Source of the DNA: an uncultured Clostridia bacterium
Lineage (GTDB): Bacteria; Bacillota; Clostridia; Saccharofermentanales; Saccharofermentanaceae
Assembly: GCA_947303255.1 (NCBI GenBank)
Contig: CAMYXL010000004.1
Span: 1-64,000 of the forward strand
Length of the DNA: 64,000 nucleotides
Reading direction: 5' to 3'
In this document: one piece after another, positions 20,484 to 29,088 of the stretch
How positions within the stretch are numbered: position 1 is the first letter of the stretch
Layout of the letters: each line of letters begins with the position of its first letter
Notes under the pieces: generated by a model
The model's database searches: none
The model's input: the letters and a program-made list of their open reading frames with translations, nothing else
What the model was told of the DNA's origin: nothing
Program-made: the position numbers and the translations under genes

Positions 20484-21963
20484 AATCTGTCTCCTTAATA
20501 GGCAGATAGAAAAGGAATTCGCTTCCCTTGTTCTTGCCTTCACTTACTATACTCATAACATCATCGGAATCGAGGAATATCTTCAATCGCTCGATAACGT
20601 TATCAAGACCAACACCATTTGAATCCATTGAATCGGAACGCTTTTTCTTGTTGCCGCTCAATATCTCTTCTATGATCTCTTCGCTCATGCCGACGCCGTT
20701 ATCCTTTACGCTGACACACACATTATTCTCGACGCGCTTAACCGATACGGTTATTACTTTATCATATTCTACGTTTCTTACGCCGTGGTTGACCGCATTT
20801 TCGACAAGAGGCTGGATTATCATACTTGGAATGTCCGCATCCAGAAGGTTCTCGTCGATGTCTTTTATAAATGTTATCTCCCCTGCAAATCGTACGTTTA
20901 TGATGTACATGTAGTGATTAACAAGTTCGATCTCATCACGGAGCTTGATTATCTCATCATTCTTGTTGATATTGTATCTGAAGAACTCGGACATATTCTG
21001 AACGAACTCATAAGTCTTGTCAGCGCCTTCCATCATCGCAAGCTGGGCACCAGCATTAAGGGTATTAAACAGGAAGTGCGGATTGATCTGAGCCTGAAGA
21101 TATTTAAGCTGAGCATCCTTAAGGTGCGTCTCCATCATAAGTTCTTTTTCCTTATGCTGACGTTCGAGCTCCATGTTCTGTTTGATCTGATCGATGTAAT
21201 TGCGGATACTTACGACCATCTTATTGAAAGCCTTCGTAACGACGCCGATCTCATCTTTACTTTCAACCCTCGGAAGTTCGACATCAAAGTTACCCTTTGC
21301 AACTTCATCCGCAGATCTTGAAAGCACCCTCAAAGGTCTTATAAGACGACCCGTATAATTGATGATCGCGAAAGTATTGATAACGATAACGGCGATGATA
21401 ACGATCAAACTGACATTTTGCATACTCCTAAGACTTCGTGAAATCTCGCTATAAGTCTTGGAATTATCCTCAAACTGTCTGGTATTCAAACTGTCGATAT
21501 ATGAATTGATGAAGTTATACATCTCAGTTGCAAGTTCATAACGCTGTCTGTACTTTTCTACGTTACGACCACGCTTTGCTTCAACGGTCTGCGAGACGAG
21601 ATCCAGATACTCCTCACTCATGTACTTGATATTACGCTGCATTACGTCTGCATTTGAATCCGTAACTTCAACATTGAGTTCGTTAATGAGATTCCTATAA
21701 GTCTGCTCACTTATGTAGTAGTCCTCAAGCGAATCAGATGACTTAACATTTAAGTACTGTGTCATTGAATACTGAACATCCGATAACGCCTTGGTCATCT
21801 CGTTAAGAGAAAGGTTATCCTCATAAGTTCTTTGAAGTCTTGCCGATACTGTCGTAATACCGATCAAAAGACTCATGTTGACAACAAGGATCAACACACT
21901 GGACAACACATATATGAGAGCTATCTTAAGCTGCAACGGAAGGTCACTGAACTTGTGTTTCAT
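20476..21963 (-). CDS. YesM/LytS-type sensor histidine kinase
   Basis: A 495-residue membrane kinase: membrane segment ~14-36, extracellular helical region, second membrane segment ~183-203, HAMP domain, then the LytS-type kinase core with the phospho-acceptor His296 in AQINPHFLFN and ATP-lid motifs VENAVNHGVRN and DNGVGMS. Its ATG overlaps the membrane-anchored binding protein gene by 20 bases. In Clostridium the XylFII-LytS-YesN arrangement is known: an anchored sugar-binding protein contacts the kinase. The gene order here fits the same design. Confidence 0.92.
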   Translation of the reverse strand: MKHKFSDLPLQLKIALIYVLSSVLILVVNMSLLIGITTVSARLQRTYEDNLSLNEMTKALSDVQYSMTQYLNVKSSDSLEDYYISEQTYRNLINELNVEVTDSNADVMQRNIKYMSEEYLDLVSQTVEAKRGRNVEKYRQRYELATEMYNFINSYIDSLNTRQFEDNSKTYSEISRSLRSMQNVSLIVIIAVIVINTFAIINYTGRLIRPLRVLSRSADEVAKGNFDVELPRVESKDEIGVVTKAFNKMVVSIRNYIDQIKQNMELERQHKEKELMMETHLKDAQLKYLQAQINPHFLFNTLNAGAQLAMMEGADKTYEFVQNMSEFFRYNINKNDEIIKLRDEIELVNHYMYIINVRFAGEITFIKDIDENLLDADIPSMIIQPLVENAVNHGVRNVEYDKVITVSVKRVENNVCVSVKDNGVGMSEEIIEEILSGNKKKRSDSMDSNGVGLDNVIERLKIFLDSDDVMSIVSEGKNKGSEFLFYLPIKETDYV

Positions 21964-22990
21964 TTGAGCCCTCCGTGTAGTACTCTTTGATATTCGTGTT
22001 GTTTATAAGAATGATATCTACTGTGTTGTACTGGTTAACAAAACCGACTCGCTCATATGACAACAATGCTTCGACAGCTAATTCACCCATCTCAACAGTG
22101 TCGATCTTAATTGTTGAATCAATGATCTCTCTGTCAATTCCCTGAAGGATCGTGGTGGAATCATAGTAACCTAAGATATGAACCTGTCCTACTTTGTTGA
22201 AGTCGACAACAGCCTGATAAACACATGTGGTATCAAGCTCATTGAGACAGACTATGATATCGGGAAGGTTTTCCTGCATGAAAAGATCTCTGATGGATTC
22301 CTCAACTGCAAATGAATTGGACTCATCAACCGTAACAAGATCAAGAGAAATGAGATTATTAAAATCAACAGAGTTCTCAATGCTTTCCTGAATACCTGCG
22401 CTTATGATCGACTGACCGGAAGAAGGTATGGAGTTAACGATAACAGCAACGGTAACTGTCTGTCCTTCTTCAGTGATCATGTTACCTGCGATCTCCATGA
22501 TCTGTTTACTGTACTCTTTACTTAAGTTGTAGTTACCAACCTCGACATAACTTATCCTTCGGCTGTTGGAACAATCATTGTTAACTGTAACAACAGGGAT
22601 CGAAGTGTCCATGGCTTCACTTATGAGCTGTTCCATCTCTTCGCTCTCATCGGCATTAAGGATTATTCCGTCTACCTTGGAAGCTATGGCCATTCTCATG
22701 AGTTCTTCTTTGGTGTAATCATTGGAGATCCCTTCACCCAGACACTCAACATAGACATCGTGACTTAATCCGTAATCTGAAGCACCTTTATAAACGGACT
22801 GCCAAAACATGGAATCTTTGTCATCGGTAATGAGAACATAATATCTGTTGAATATCTCTTTACGGGAAGTTCTCGGGTCAGTCCTGAGATACACACGCAA
22901 AAAACCAACTGTTACGATAACAGTGACCAATATCATCGCAATATAAGTGACAATATAGAAATATCTGGTTCCTCTGTGCTTACGCTTCAT
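21944..22990 (-). CDS. Membrane-anchored sugar-binding sensor protein (XylFII-like)
   Basis: A 348-residue protein with one N-terminal membrane segment (~12-32) that lacks a lipobox Cys, followed by a type I periplasmic-binding fold (YYVLITDDKDSMFWQSVYKGA, VDGIILNADESEEM, IPVVTVNND). Being anchored and co-encoded with the kinase, it is probably the extracellular ligand sensor, not a transport protein. The TNDD segment differs from the YDRLI of the two transport-type paralogues. The start has GAGGGAAC 5 bases upstream. Confidence 0.85.
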   Translation of the reverse strand: MKRKHRGTRYFYIVTYIAMILVTVIVTVGFLRVYLRTDPRTSRKEIFNRYYVLITDDKDSMFWQSVYKGASDYGLSHDVYVECLGEGISNDYTKEELMRMAIASKVDGIILNADESEEMEQLISEAMDTSIPVVTVNNDCSNSRRISYVEVGNYNLSKEYSKQIMEIAGNMITEEGQTVTVAVIVNSIPSSGQSIISAGIQESIENSVDFNNLISLDLVTVDESNSFAVEESIRDLFMQENLPDIIVCLNELDTTCVYQAVVDFNKVGQVHILGYYDSTTILQGIDREIIDSTIKIDTVEMGELAVEALLSYERVGFVNQYNTVDIILINNTNIKEYYTEGSNETQVQ

Positions 22991-23020
22991 GTTCCCTCAA
23001 CTGCCCTTTTAATGATTCAT

Positions 23021-23029
23021 ATTATAACA
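23021..23029 (-). promoter_or_regulatory. Extended -10 promoter for the sensor operon
   Basis: On the minus strand TGTTATAAT (TGn plus TATAAT) overlaps the lysE-family stop codon; no good -35 is seen. The predicted start lies about 24 bases before the sensor ATG. Confidence 0.5.
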
Positions 23030-23645
23030 CGGTGAAAATACCCTGAGCCATTATGAACAAGCCGCAGAGGATAACGAAAGAACCCAGTACGATATTTACA
23101 CGCTTATAAGTCTTATCGGTTATCTTGTTCCTGTGGAAGTTAACAAACAGGCAAAGGCCGAGCCACCAGGTAAACGTACCGAGGACGATACTTACAAGAA
23201 GAGCGCCGGATTCAAGTGGTCCGCGGACATCAGTTATGTCAAACGATGTGAATGCGATCATGAATGCGACCATGGTTCCCGGATTAAGAAGTGCCGCGCC
23301 CATGGATGTAAGGAAATATATAACGAGGCTGTCGCCCTTCGCTTCTGCTTTCTCAAGCTTTGCTTTTCGGACAAAAAAGGAGATACCGATGGCAATGACC
23401 AGAAGGCCTCCGAATATCTCTATGGTATGTTCGTTTTTTTCGAGAAAATCAGAAATGGCATGAACTCCCATTATGCCTATGAATGCGAATATGAGATCTG
23501 CAAAGCAGGAACCCGCACCTGAAGCAAAGCCGCCCTTAAGACCGTGTGACAGTGTCCTTTTTATGGTAAGTGCACCTATCGCTCCCGCAGGAACGCCGAG
23601 TACAAGACCTATGAGATAACCTTTAAGGATCAATTCGAAAAGCAT
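23022..23645 (-). CDS. LysE/RhtB-family amino acid exporter
   Basis: A 207-residue polytopic membrane protein with about six hydrophobic segments. GYLIGLVLGVPAGAIGALTIKRTL near the N-terminus and GAALLNPGTMVAFMIAFTSF in the middle are LysE-superfamily hallmarks (the PGP loop and the NP repeat). It would export an amino acid or similar small molecule; the substrate is unknown. I start at the ATG at 23645; a longer frame from 23744 lacks a ribosome site and carries a hydrophilic extension foreign to the family. The HAD gene at 23762 is transcribed divergently from it. Confidence 0.85.
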   Translation of the reverse strand: MLFELILKGYLIGLVLGVPAGAIGALTIKRTLSHGLKGGFASGAGSCFADLIFAFIGIMGVHAISDFLEKNEHTIEIFGGLLVIAIGISFFVRKAKLEKAEAKGDSLVIYFLTSMGAALLNPGTMVAFMIAFTSFDITDVRGPLESGALLVSIVLGTFTWWLGLCLFVNFHRNKITDKTYKRVNIVLGSFVILCGLFIMAQGIFTVL

Positions 23646-23761
23646 GTCAACACCACAGTTTTTATAACTCAAATCAGAATACACTACTTGCCACGACAGG
23701 TAAAGAAAAAAGAGGTCAGATATGTTATTCTTAGGAAGTATCATAAAAAGGAGAGAATTTT

Positions 23762-24421
23762 ATGTCAGAGAAAAAAGGAATCATCTTTGACATGGACGGC
23801 ACGGTATGGGACAGTTCCGAAAACGTTGCCAAGTCCTGGACAGTCAAAGTTAAAGAAGCAGGTTTTGACAAGGTCGTAACCCGCGAAGATATACAAAGCG
23901 TAATGGGAAAGCCGATGGACGTTATCGCTGACACCCTTTTCACATATACGAAAAAAGGAAAGCAGAGAAATGCTCTTCGTGAGGCATGTGAAACATACGA
24001 GAACGAGTACCTCAGGGAGCACGGCGGCATTCTTTACCCTAAGCTCGTCGAGACATGGGAGAAGCTTAAAAAGCAGGGCTATCACCTCTATATCGTAAGT
24101 AACTGTCAGGCAGGCTATGTTGAAGCATTCCTTGAGCATTACGGTATAGCATGGGGAACTCCTGACTGCCTTATTGAAGATATCGAGTGCTACGGAAATA
24201 ACTTCCTTCAGAAAGACGAGAACATAAAGCTCGTCTGCGAGAGGAACAATCTCGATAAAGCATGCTACGTCGGAGACATCCAAAGTGACTACGATGCAAC
24301 GACAAAAGCAGGTTTACCATTTATCCATGCAACTTACGGCTTCGGAACCATCAATACCGAAACCGCCAAGATCAATAAATTCAGCGATCTGCCGAAGACA
24401 GTCAAGGAGGTCTTAAAATGA
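23762..24421 (+). CDS. HAD-superfamily phosphatase, phosphoglycolate-phosphatase-like
   Basis: A 219-residue HAD hydrolase. The nucleophile motif is IIFDMDGTVWDS (Asp ~11 and ~13), motif II is LYIVSNCQ (~115), the Lys is in the LQKDENIKL area, and motif IV is CYVGDIQSDYDATTKAG (~170). A helical cap domain occupies residues ~20-85. It removes phosphate from a small phosphorylated metabolite in the cytoplasm. It overlaps the glycerol-1-phosphate dehydrogenase gene by 4 bases (ATGA), so its substrate may be made by that enzyme; this is inference. AAGGAGAGAATTTT precedes the ATG. Confidence 0.85.
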   Translation: MSEKKGIIFDMDGTVWDSSENVAKSWTVKVKEAGFDKVVTREDIQSVMGKPMDVIADTLFTYTKKGKQRNALREACETYENEYLREHGGILYPKLVETWEKLKKQGYHLYIVSNCQAGYVEAFLEHYGIAWGTPDCLIEDIECYGNNFLQKDENIKLVCERNNLDKACYVGDIQSDYDATTKAGLPFIHATYGFGTINTETAKINKFSDLPKTVKEVLK

Positions 24422-25473
24422 ACAAAGATCAGATATCCATCCCTTCTATCCTTAAGATCGAAAAAGGTGTTACATCTCAGATCGGATCATACCTTAAAGA
24501 TGCAGACCTTACACAGGTAACCATTCTTTTCGGAAACGGTCTTATCTCCATGTTCGGAGATACTGTATTCAAGTCCTGTGAGGAAGCAGGCGTAAAGATC
24601 CTTCACCATCAGGAAATGGACACCGTGGATTTTAACGACATAACCAATCTTGCTTTCGAGCTTCCTAATAAGACTCAGGCAATAATCGGTATGGGCGGCG
24701 GAAAAGTAATCGATGCTGCCAAGTACATCGGTTATGTATTAAGGATCCCGTTCATAAGCGTTCCTACAAGTTCATCTTCCGACGGTTTTTCAAGTTCTTC
24801 CGCTTCCCTTACGGTTGGCGGTCACAGAAAGTCCGTTCCTGCTAAGATGGCTTACGGAATCCTCGTTGATACTGATGTCATCAAGAGCGCTCCTGTGAGA
24901 TTCCTCTTTTCAGGTATCGGCGATATGGTCGCTAAGATCTCATCAACATACGACTGGCAGCACGAGGAAGATCAGGGATATCTCGAAGTTAACGACTTCG
25001 CATTCATGATCGCCAAGAAGGCTGTTAACTCTTTTGTAAGAACACCATTCGAATCTATCGAAGAAGATCTGTTCTTAAAGGAACTGCTTGATTCCCTCGC
25101 AATGAGCGGCGTAGCAAATGAGATCGCCGGATCATCCGCTCCTACATCAGGAAGCGAGCATCTCATCTCACATGCATTGGATCAGCTCCTGACCAAGCCG
25201 CAGCTTCACGGTGTTCAGGTAGGTATCGCTACATATATCATGTGCAAGATCTGTGATCACAGATGGAAGCGTGTAGATACGGTATTCACAAAGACAGGCT
25301 TCTGGGATTACTGTGCAACTTTGGATCTTAATGTAGCTGACTTTGAGGAAGCGATCGATATGGCACCTCAGATCAAGCCTCACCGTCATACCTATCTCCA
25401 CGAAGAGAAGTACAGAGATCTTGCAAAGGCTCTTCTTAAAGAAGATCCTAAGCTCACTGCTATACTTCACTGA
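24418..25473 (+). CDS. sn-glycerol-1-phosphate dehydrogenase, AraM/EgsA type
   Basis: A 351-residue NAD(P)-dependent dehydrogenase of the iron-ADH/glycerol dehydrogenase superfamily. IIGMGGGKVIDAAKYIGY (~91-108) is the nucleotide loop, VPTSSSSDGFSSSSASLT (~120) is characteristic of the G1P dehydrogenase branch, and metal-site residues are in GSEHLISHALD (His) and LHGVQVGIATY (His). It reduces dihydroxyacetone phosphate to sn-glycerol-1-phosphate, the archaeal lipid stereoisomer, found in some Bacillota where it feeds prenylglyceryl phosphate synthesis. Co-translated with the upstream HAD phosphatase. No prenyltransferase (PcrB) is in view. Confidence 0.88.
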   Translation: MNKDQISIPSILKIEKGVTSQIGSYLKDADLTQVTILFGNGLISMFGDTVFKSCEEAGVKILHHQEMDTVDFNDITNLAFELPNKTQAIIGMGGGKVIDAAKYIGYVLRIPFISVPTSSSSDGFSSSSASLTVGGHRKSVPAKMAYGILVDTDVIKSAPVRFLFSGIGDMVAKISSTYDWQHEEDQGYLEVNDFAFMIAKKAVNSFVRTPFESIEEDLFLKELLDSLAMSGVANEIAGSSAPTSGSEHLISHALDQLLTKPQLHGVQVGIATYIMCKICDHRWKRVDTVFTKTGFWDYCATLDLNVADFEEAIDMAPQIKPHRHTYLHEEKYRDLAKALLKEDPKLTAILH

Positions 25474-25485
25474 TAAGAGGTCCGG

Positions 25486-26109
25486 ATGAAATCACGAAAG
25501 ATAACCGCTTTTTTATTCATCGCACTAAGTATGGCAGTATTGTGCTCTTCGATCACGGGCTGTGACAGCTCAAAGAAAGGTTCGGACAAGAAGAGTTCTG
25601 ATTCAAAGTCAGAGAAGGAAGATAAAGAATCTGACTTGAAAGTTCCGGAGGTATCTTCTGACGATTTTATCAAAGGCGTAAAGAAAGCTTATGATTGCGA
25701 GTCTGCTGATTTTGACGTGAAGACCAGCACGGATATCTATATAGAAGATCTCGATATCATGTATTCCTACATCGGAGACCAGGGAGATATATATTATGCC
25801 ACTTACTATAATCTCTACAGTGAGGAATCCGCTGAGGCCTTTTACCAAGAGAGAGCGTACAATTATGAAGCATTCAATGAGATCGACGGAGAATTCTATA
25901 CTTTTGACGATTATCTTTTTATAGATGCAGACTTAGAGCCGAACTATGATCAGGAAGATTACTACATTTTCGGAGGTGTATACCGCTGCGGAACTGCGGT
26001 TATAGAGATCTGCTGTTTCTCGGACGAGGACAAAGATAAGAAAGTGGTCAAAGATCTGATAAAGGATCTTGAATTGCCGGCTCCAAAGAGCAGTTTTCTT
26101 TTCAACTAA
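25486..26109 (+). CDS. Putative lipoprotein of unknown function
   Basis: A 207-residue protein with a clear lipobox (SITGC, Cys ~26) followed by a Ser/Lys/Asp-rich linker (~27-52) and a very acidic, Tyr-rich globular region (YIEDLDIMYSYIGDQGDIYY, YNYEAFNEIDGEFYTFDDY). I do not recognise the family. It starts 12 bases after the dehydrogenase stop with a GAGGTCCGG site, so it may share the transcript. The bidirectional terminator that follows ends the plus-strand unit. Likely exposed on the outer face of the membrane. Confidence 0.75.
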   Translation: MKSRKITAFLFIALSMAVLCSSITGCDSSKKGSDKKSSDSKSEKEDKESDLKVPEVSSDDFIKGVKKAYDCESADFDVKTSTDIYIEDLDIMYSYIGDQGDIYYATYYNLYSEESAEAFYQERAYNYEAFNEIDGEFYTFDDYLFIDADLEPNYDQEDYYIFGGVYRCGTAVIEICCFSDEDKDKKVVKDLIKDLELPAPKSSFLFN

Positions 26110-26123
26110 AAGCATTGCATGAA

Positions 26124-26161
26124 AAAAGCATCCACCGGTCTTAAGATCGATGGATGCTTTT
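26124..26161. terminator. Bidirectional terminator between the lipoprotein gene and iorB
   Basis: AAAAGCATCCA pairs with TGGATGCTTTT (26124-26134 and 26151-26161), with an inner CGGTC/GATCG stem. T-runs follow on the plus strand (TTTTGTTTT) and on the minus strand (TTTTTTC), so it serves both convergent units. Confidence 0.85.
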
Positions 26162-26178
26162 GTTTTCGAGAAAAATGA

Positions 26179-26775
26179 TTATGCGAGGCTCTTGCCCTTT
26201 GCAAATGCCTCAAGGTTAAGAGGTATTGTCTTAGGCTTAGCTGCGAATGCCTCTTCGATGGACTCCTGCCATACCTTGTCATCGATACCGAAGTACTTGG
26301 AAAGAGCTCCGAGCATTACGATGTTTGTAGCCTTGGATGTACCGCAGTCAAGAGCTGCGCCCAAAGCGTCGATCTCGATGATCTTTGTATCGCCGATAGC
26401 ACCGTTATCAAGAGAAGCCTTGATGTCGGAAGGATACTGAACTGCTCCGAGAAGAACAGGAAGTGACTTGATCTTCTGTGAGTTAACGATCATGACGCCG
26501 TCCTTCTTAAGAAGAGATGCCCAACGGACTGCCTCAACTTCCTCAAAGGAAAGAACGAAGTCTGCTGTGCCAGGCTCAACGATAGGAGAATGAACTTCCT
26601 TACCGATCTTTACATATGTGATAACGGAACCGCCGCGCTGGCTCATTCCGTGAACCTCAGATACCTTAACGTCAAGTCCGAGCTTAAGGCTCAGGATACC
26701 GAGGAGCTTACCTGCGATCAATGTTCCCTGGCCGCCTACGCCTGCCAATACGATTGAAGCTTCAAAGTTTTCCAT
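26179..26775 (-). CDS. iorB: Indolepyruvate:ferredoxin oxidoreductase, beta subunit
   Basis: A 198-residue 2-oxoacid oxidoreductase gamma-type domain. IVLAGVGGQGTLIAGKLLG at the N-terminus and SEVHGMSQRGGSVITYVKIG (~40-60) are hallmarks of IorB, as is ADFVLSFEEVEAVRWASLL. With IorA it oxidises arylpyruvates (from Trp, Phe and Tyr) to aryl-acetyl-CoA and reduces ferredoxin, in the cytoplasm. Its gene begins 2 bases after the iorA stop. Length is normal. A short 3' segment before the terminator matches one after the other oxidoreductase operon near 39640. Confidence 0.93.
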   Translation of the reverse strand: MENFEASIVLAGVGGQGTLIAGKLLGILSLKLGLDVKVSEVHGMSQRGGSVITYVKIGKEVHSPIVEPGTADFVLSFEEVEAVRWASLLKKDGVMIVNSQKIKSLPVLLGAVQYPSDIKASLDNGAIGDTKIIEIDALGAALDCGTSKATNIVMLGALSKYFGIDDKVWQESIEEAFAAKPKTIPLNLEAFAKGKSLA

Positions 26776-26777
26776 GA

Positions 26778-28538
26778 TTACTCCTCCCCCTTGATCAAAG
26801 CGTCGAATTTACATACATTTACGCAAAGTCCGCAGTTGTTACAAGACTCAGCATCGATCATAGGCTTCTTATCCTCACCCATGATGAGAGCAGGACACAT
26901 GATACGTCCGCAAGCTCCGCAGGAACGGCACTTGTCGTAATCACAAGATACCTCAACGCCCTTCTTAGCTCTTCCTGTAGGAATGAGAGCGCAAGGACGG
27001 CGAGCGATCACAACGGATACAACGTTCTTCTCGAGTTCTTCCTTGATAACCTTCTCAGCGCCGAATGTATCAACCGGATCGACTACGCGAACGGAAGCAA
27101 CACCAAGGCTCTTGCAAAGGCCCTCGAGATCAACTGCAGGAGCATCCTCGAGACGGATATTCTTACCTGTTGAAGGGTTCTGCTGGTGACCTGTCATACC
27201 AGTGATGGAGTTATCAAGAATGATAAGAGTAATGGAACTCTGGTTATAAACAGCGTTCATGAGGTTTGTGATACCTGAATGGAGGAATGTAGAATCACCG
27301 ATAACACCAACTGTCTTACGTGAATCTGCTCCGTCAGTAGCCTTATCAAAACCGTGAGCCATACCTACGGATGCACCCATACATACAACTGCATCAACTG
27401 CCTGCATCGGAGGAAGTGCGCCGAGAGTATAGCATCCGATATCGCCCATAACCTGTACCTTAAGTCTGTTAAGAGCGAGGAACAATCCCTTATGAGGACA
27501 TCCTGCGCAAAGTACCGGCGGACGGCCAGGAGGAGTCGGAAGCGAAGAAGTATCGATTCCTGCTTCAGGAAGCGGAAGGTCTGAAAGAGCCTTACGTACC
27601 ATAATTGCCGTATATTCGCCGAGCATAGTGAAGAGTTCCTTACCCTCGCACTTGATGCCTGCTGCCTTGATCTCGTTCTCGATGAACGGATCAAGCTCTT
27701 CTACTACTACAAGACGGTCAACCTTAGATGCGAAATCGCGGATGAGGTCCATTGGAAGCGGCCATACGAGACCGAGCTTCAATACGCTCGCGTCCGGAAC
27801 ACCGTCTCTGACGTACTGATAAGAAGCGCCTGATGTGATGATACCAAGCTTTGTATCTCTCATCTCAACCTTGTGCTTACCAACATTAACGTCATTGGAA
27901 TCTGCTGCGATAGTCTTTGTCCTCTCCTCAACTACTACGTGACGCTTGATGGCATTAGCAGGCATCATAACGTACTTAGCAGGATCCTTAGCGTAATCCT
28001 TCAATGTGATAGGCTTTGGATCTTCAATCTCTACGATGCTTCTTGAGTGAGATACTCTTGTATGAAGACGGAGGATAACCGGTGTGTCATACTTCTCAGA
28101 AAAGTCGAAAGCGTACTTGATGAATTCCTTACACTCGGCACTGTCAGATGGCTCGAGTACAGGTACCTTAGCGCTTCTTGCGTGGTTTCTGGTATCCTGT
28201 TCATTCTGTGAGGAGTGCATTCCCGGATCGTCTGCAACGCAGAAAACGAGTCCGCCGTTAACTCCTGTATATGCTGCTGTGAAAAGAGGGTCAGCAGAAA
28301 CGTTCAAACCTACGTGCTTCATGCATGTCATGGCACGTGCGCCACGGATAGATGCACCGATAGCTACTTCTGCTCCTACTTTCTCGTTAGGTGCCCACTC
28401 GCAGGACACTTCCTTAAACTTAGCAATTTCTTCCGTGATCTCGGTACTAGGTGTTCCCGGATACGATGAAACAAGCTTAACGCCCGCCTCATAGGCACCA
28501 CGGGCAACCGCTTCGTTTCCAAGCATGATAGTCTTCAT
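26778..28538 (-). CDS. iorA: Indolepyruvate:ferredoxin oxidoreductase, alpha subunit
   Basis: A 586-residue thiamine-diphosphate enzyme. The N-terminal pyrimidine-binding domain starts MLGNEAVARGAYEAGVKLVSSYPGTPSTEI; the pyrophosphate domain has GDIGCYTLGALPPM (~370) and GDSTFLHSGITNLMNAVYN; the C-terminus carries a bacterial-ferredoxin domain with two 4Fe-4S motifs (CRSCGACGRIMC and CNNCGLCVNVC). It decarboxylates indolepyruvate and other arylpyruvates. The start at 28538 has AGGAGG upstream; a longer reading from 28601 has none. First gene of the iorAB operon. Confidence 0.95.
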   Translation of the reverse strand: MKTIMLGNEAVARGAYEAGVKLVSSYPGTPSTEITEEIAKFKEVSCEWAPNEKVGAEVAIGASIRGARAMTCMKHVGLNVSADPLFTAAYTGVNGGLVFCVADDPGMHSSQNEQDTRNHARSAKVPVLEPSDSAECKEFIKYAFDFSEKYDTPVILRLHTRVSHSRSIVEIEDPKPITLKDYAKDPAKYVMMPANAIKRHVVVEERTKTIAADSNDVNVGKHKVEMRDTKLGIITSGASYQYVRDGVPDASVLKLGLVWPLPMDLIRDFASKVDRLVVVEELDPFIENEIKAAGIKCEGKELFTMLGEYTAIMVRKALSDLPLPEAGIDTSSLPTPPGRPPVLCAGCPHKGLFLALNRLKVQVMGDIGCYTLGALPPMQAVDAVVCMGASVGMAHGFDKATDGADSRKTVGVIGDSTFLHSGITNLMNAVYNQSSITLIILDNSITGMTGHQQNPSTGKNIRLEDAPAVDLEGLCKSLGVASVRVVDPVDTFGAEKVIKEELEKNVVSVVIARRPCALIPTGRAKKGVEVSCDYDKCRSCGACGRIMCPALIMGEDKKPMIDAESCNNCGLCVNVCKFDALIKGEE

Positions 28539-28646
28539 CTTGGTTCCTCCTGATGTTAACTTTAAACAATTTGTTTGTGCGTAATAATCATAATACCACA
28601 AATAATAAGGATTGGAGCATTATCTTTATTCTTCTCGAAAAAGTGC

Positions 28647-28675
28647 TTGACACCCCCCAATGTCATTAGTATAAT
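28647..28675 (+). promoter_or_regulatory. Consensus promoter of tRNA-Leu
   Basis: TTGACA (28647-28652), exactly 17 bases, TATAAT (28670-28675): a perfect sigma-A consensus 20 bases before the tRNA. Confidence 0.92.
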
Positions 28676-28695
28676 TGTCAATGCTTAACACAAAT

Positions 28696-28778
28696 GCGGC
28701 CGTGACGGAATAGGCAGACGCGCACGTTTGAGGGGCGTGTGGGAGACCGTACGAGTTCAAGTCTCGTCGGCCGCACCA
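28696..28778 (+). tRNA. tRNA-Leu (anticodon GAG)
   Basis: An 83-base type II tRNA. GCGGCCG pairs with CGGCCGC to form the acceptor stem, followed by discriminator A and an encoded CCA. The anticodon stem CACGT/GCGTG holds the loop TTGAGGG with anticodon GAG (CUC/CUU codons). A long variable arm and the T-arm GTTCAAGTC are present. Confidence 0.95.
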
Positions 28779-28783
28779 ATCAA

Positions 28784-28816
28784 AAGGACATCCGATCGGA
28801 TGTCCTTATTTTTTTT
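28784..28816 (+). terminator. Terminator of tRNA-Leu
   Basis: AAGGACATCC-GATC-GGATGTCCTT is a perfect 10-bp stem with a 4-base loop, followed by ATTTTTTTT. It may also stop minus-strand transcription of the gene ending at 28815. Confidence 0.92.
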
Positions 28817-29060
28817 ATCTGTGAAGCATGTAATATCCCCAGCCACAGTAAGCCCCAAACACCAATACTACTGCCACCGCTGCTATCAGTAGGATGTTTC
28901 CTGCTATCCTAAGTCCGCGTTTACTGTTTTTATGTCCTTTTATCTTCATGATCGTTCCTGCGATCGATGTTGCCAAGAATATCGGGATCAGGCTGCAAAG
29001 CAGCATAAAGCCCATAACACCGACATAAACACTTCCGAAATTTCCACCTGTTTGTTCCAT
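28815..29060 (-). CDS. Small two-span membrane protein, function unknown
   Basis: An 81-residue protein with hydrophobic segments at ~14-38 and ~52-74 separated by a basic stretch (KIKGHKNSKRG). GAAAGGGAAGTT before the ATG supports translation. It starts 28 bases after the stop of the upstream 29089-29862 gene and probably shares its transcript. I do not recognise a family. Confidence 0.6.
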   Translation of the reverse strand: MEQTGGNFGSVYVGVMGFMLLCSLIPIFLATSIAGTIMKIKGHKNSKRGLRIAGNILLIAAVAVVLVFGAYCGWGYYMLHR

Positions 29061-29088
29061 AATAACTTCCCTTTCCTTTCATGCACCT

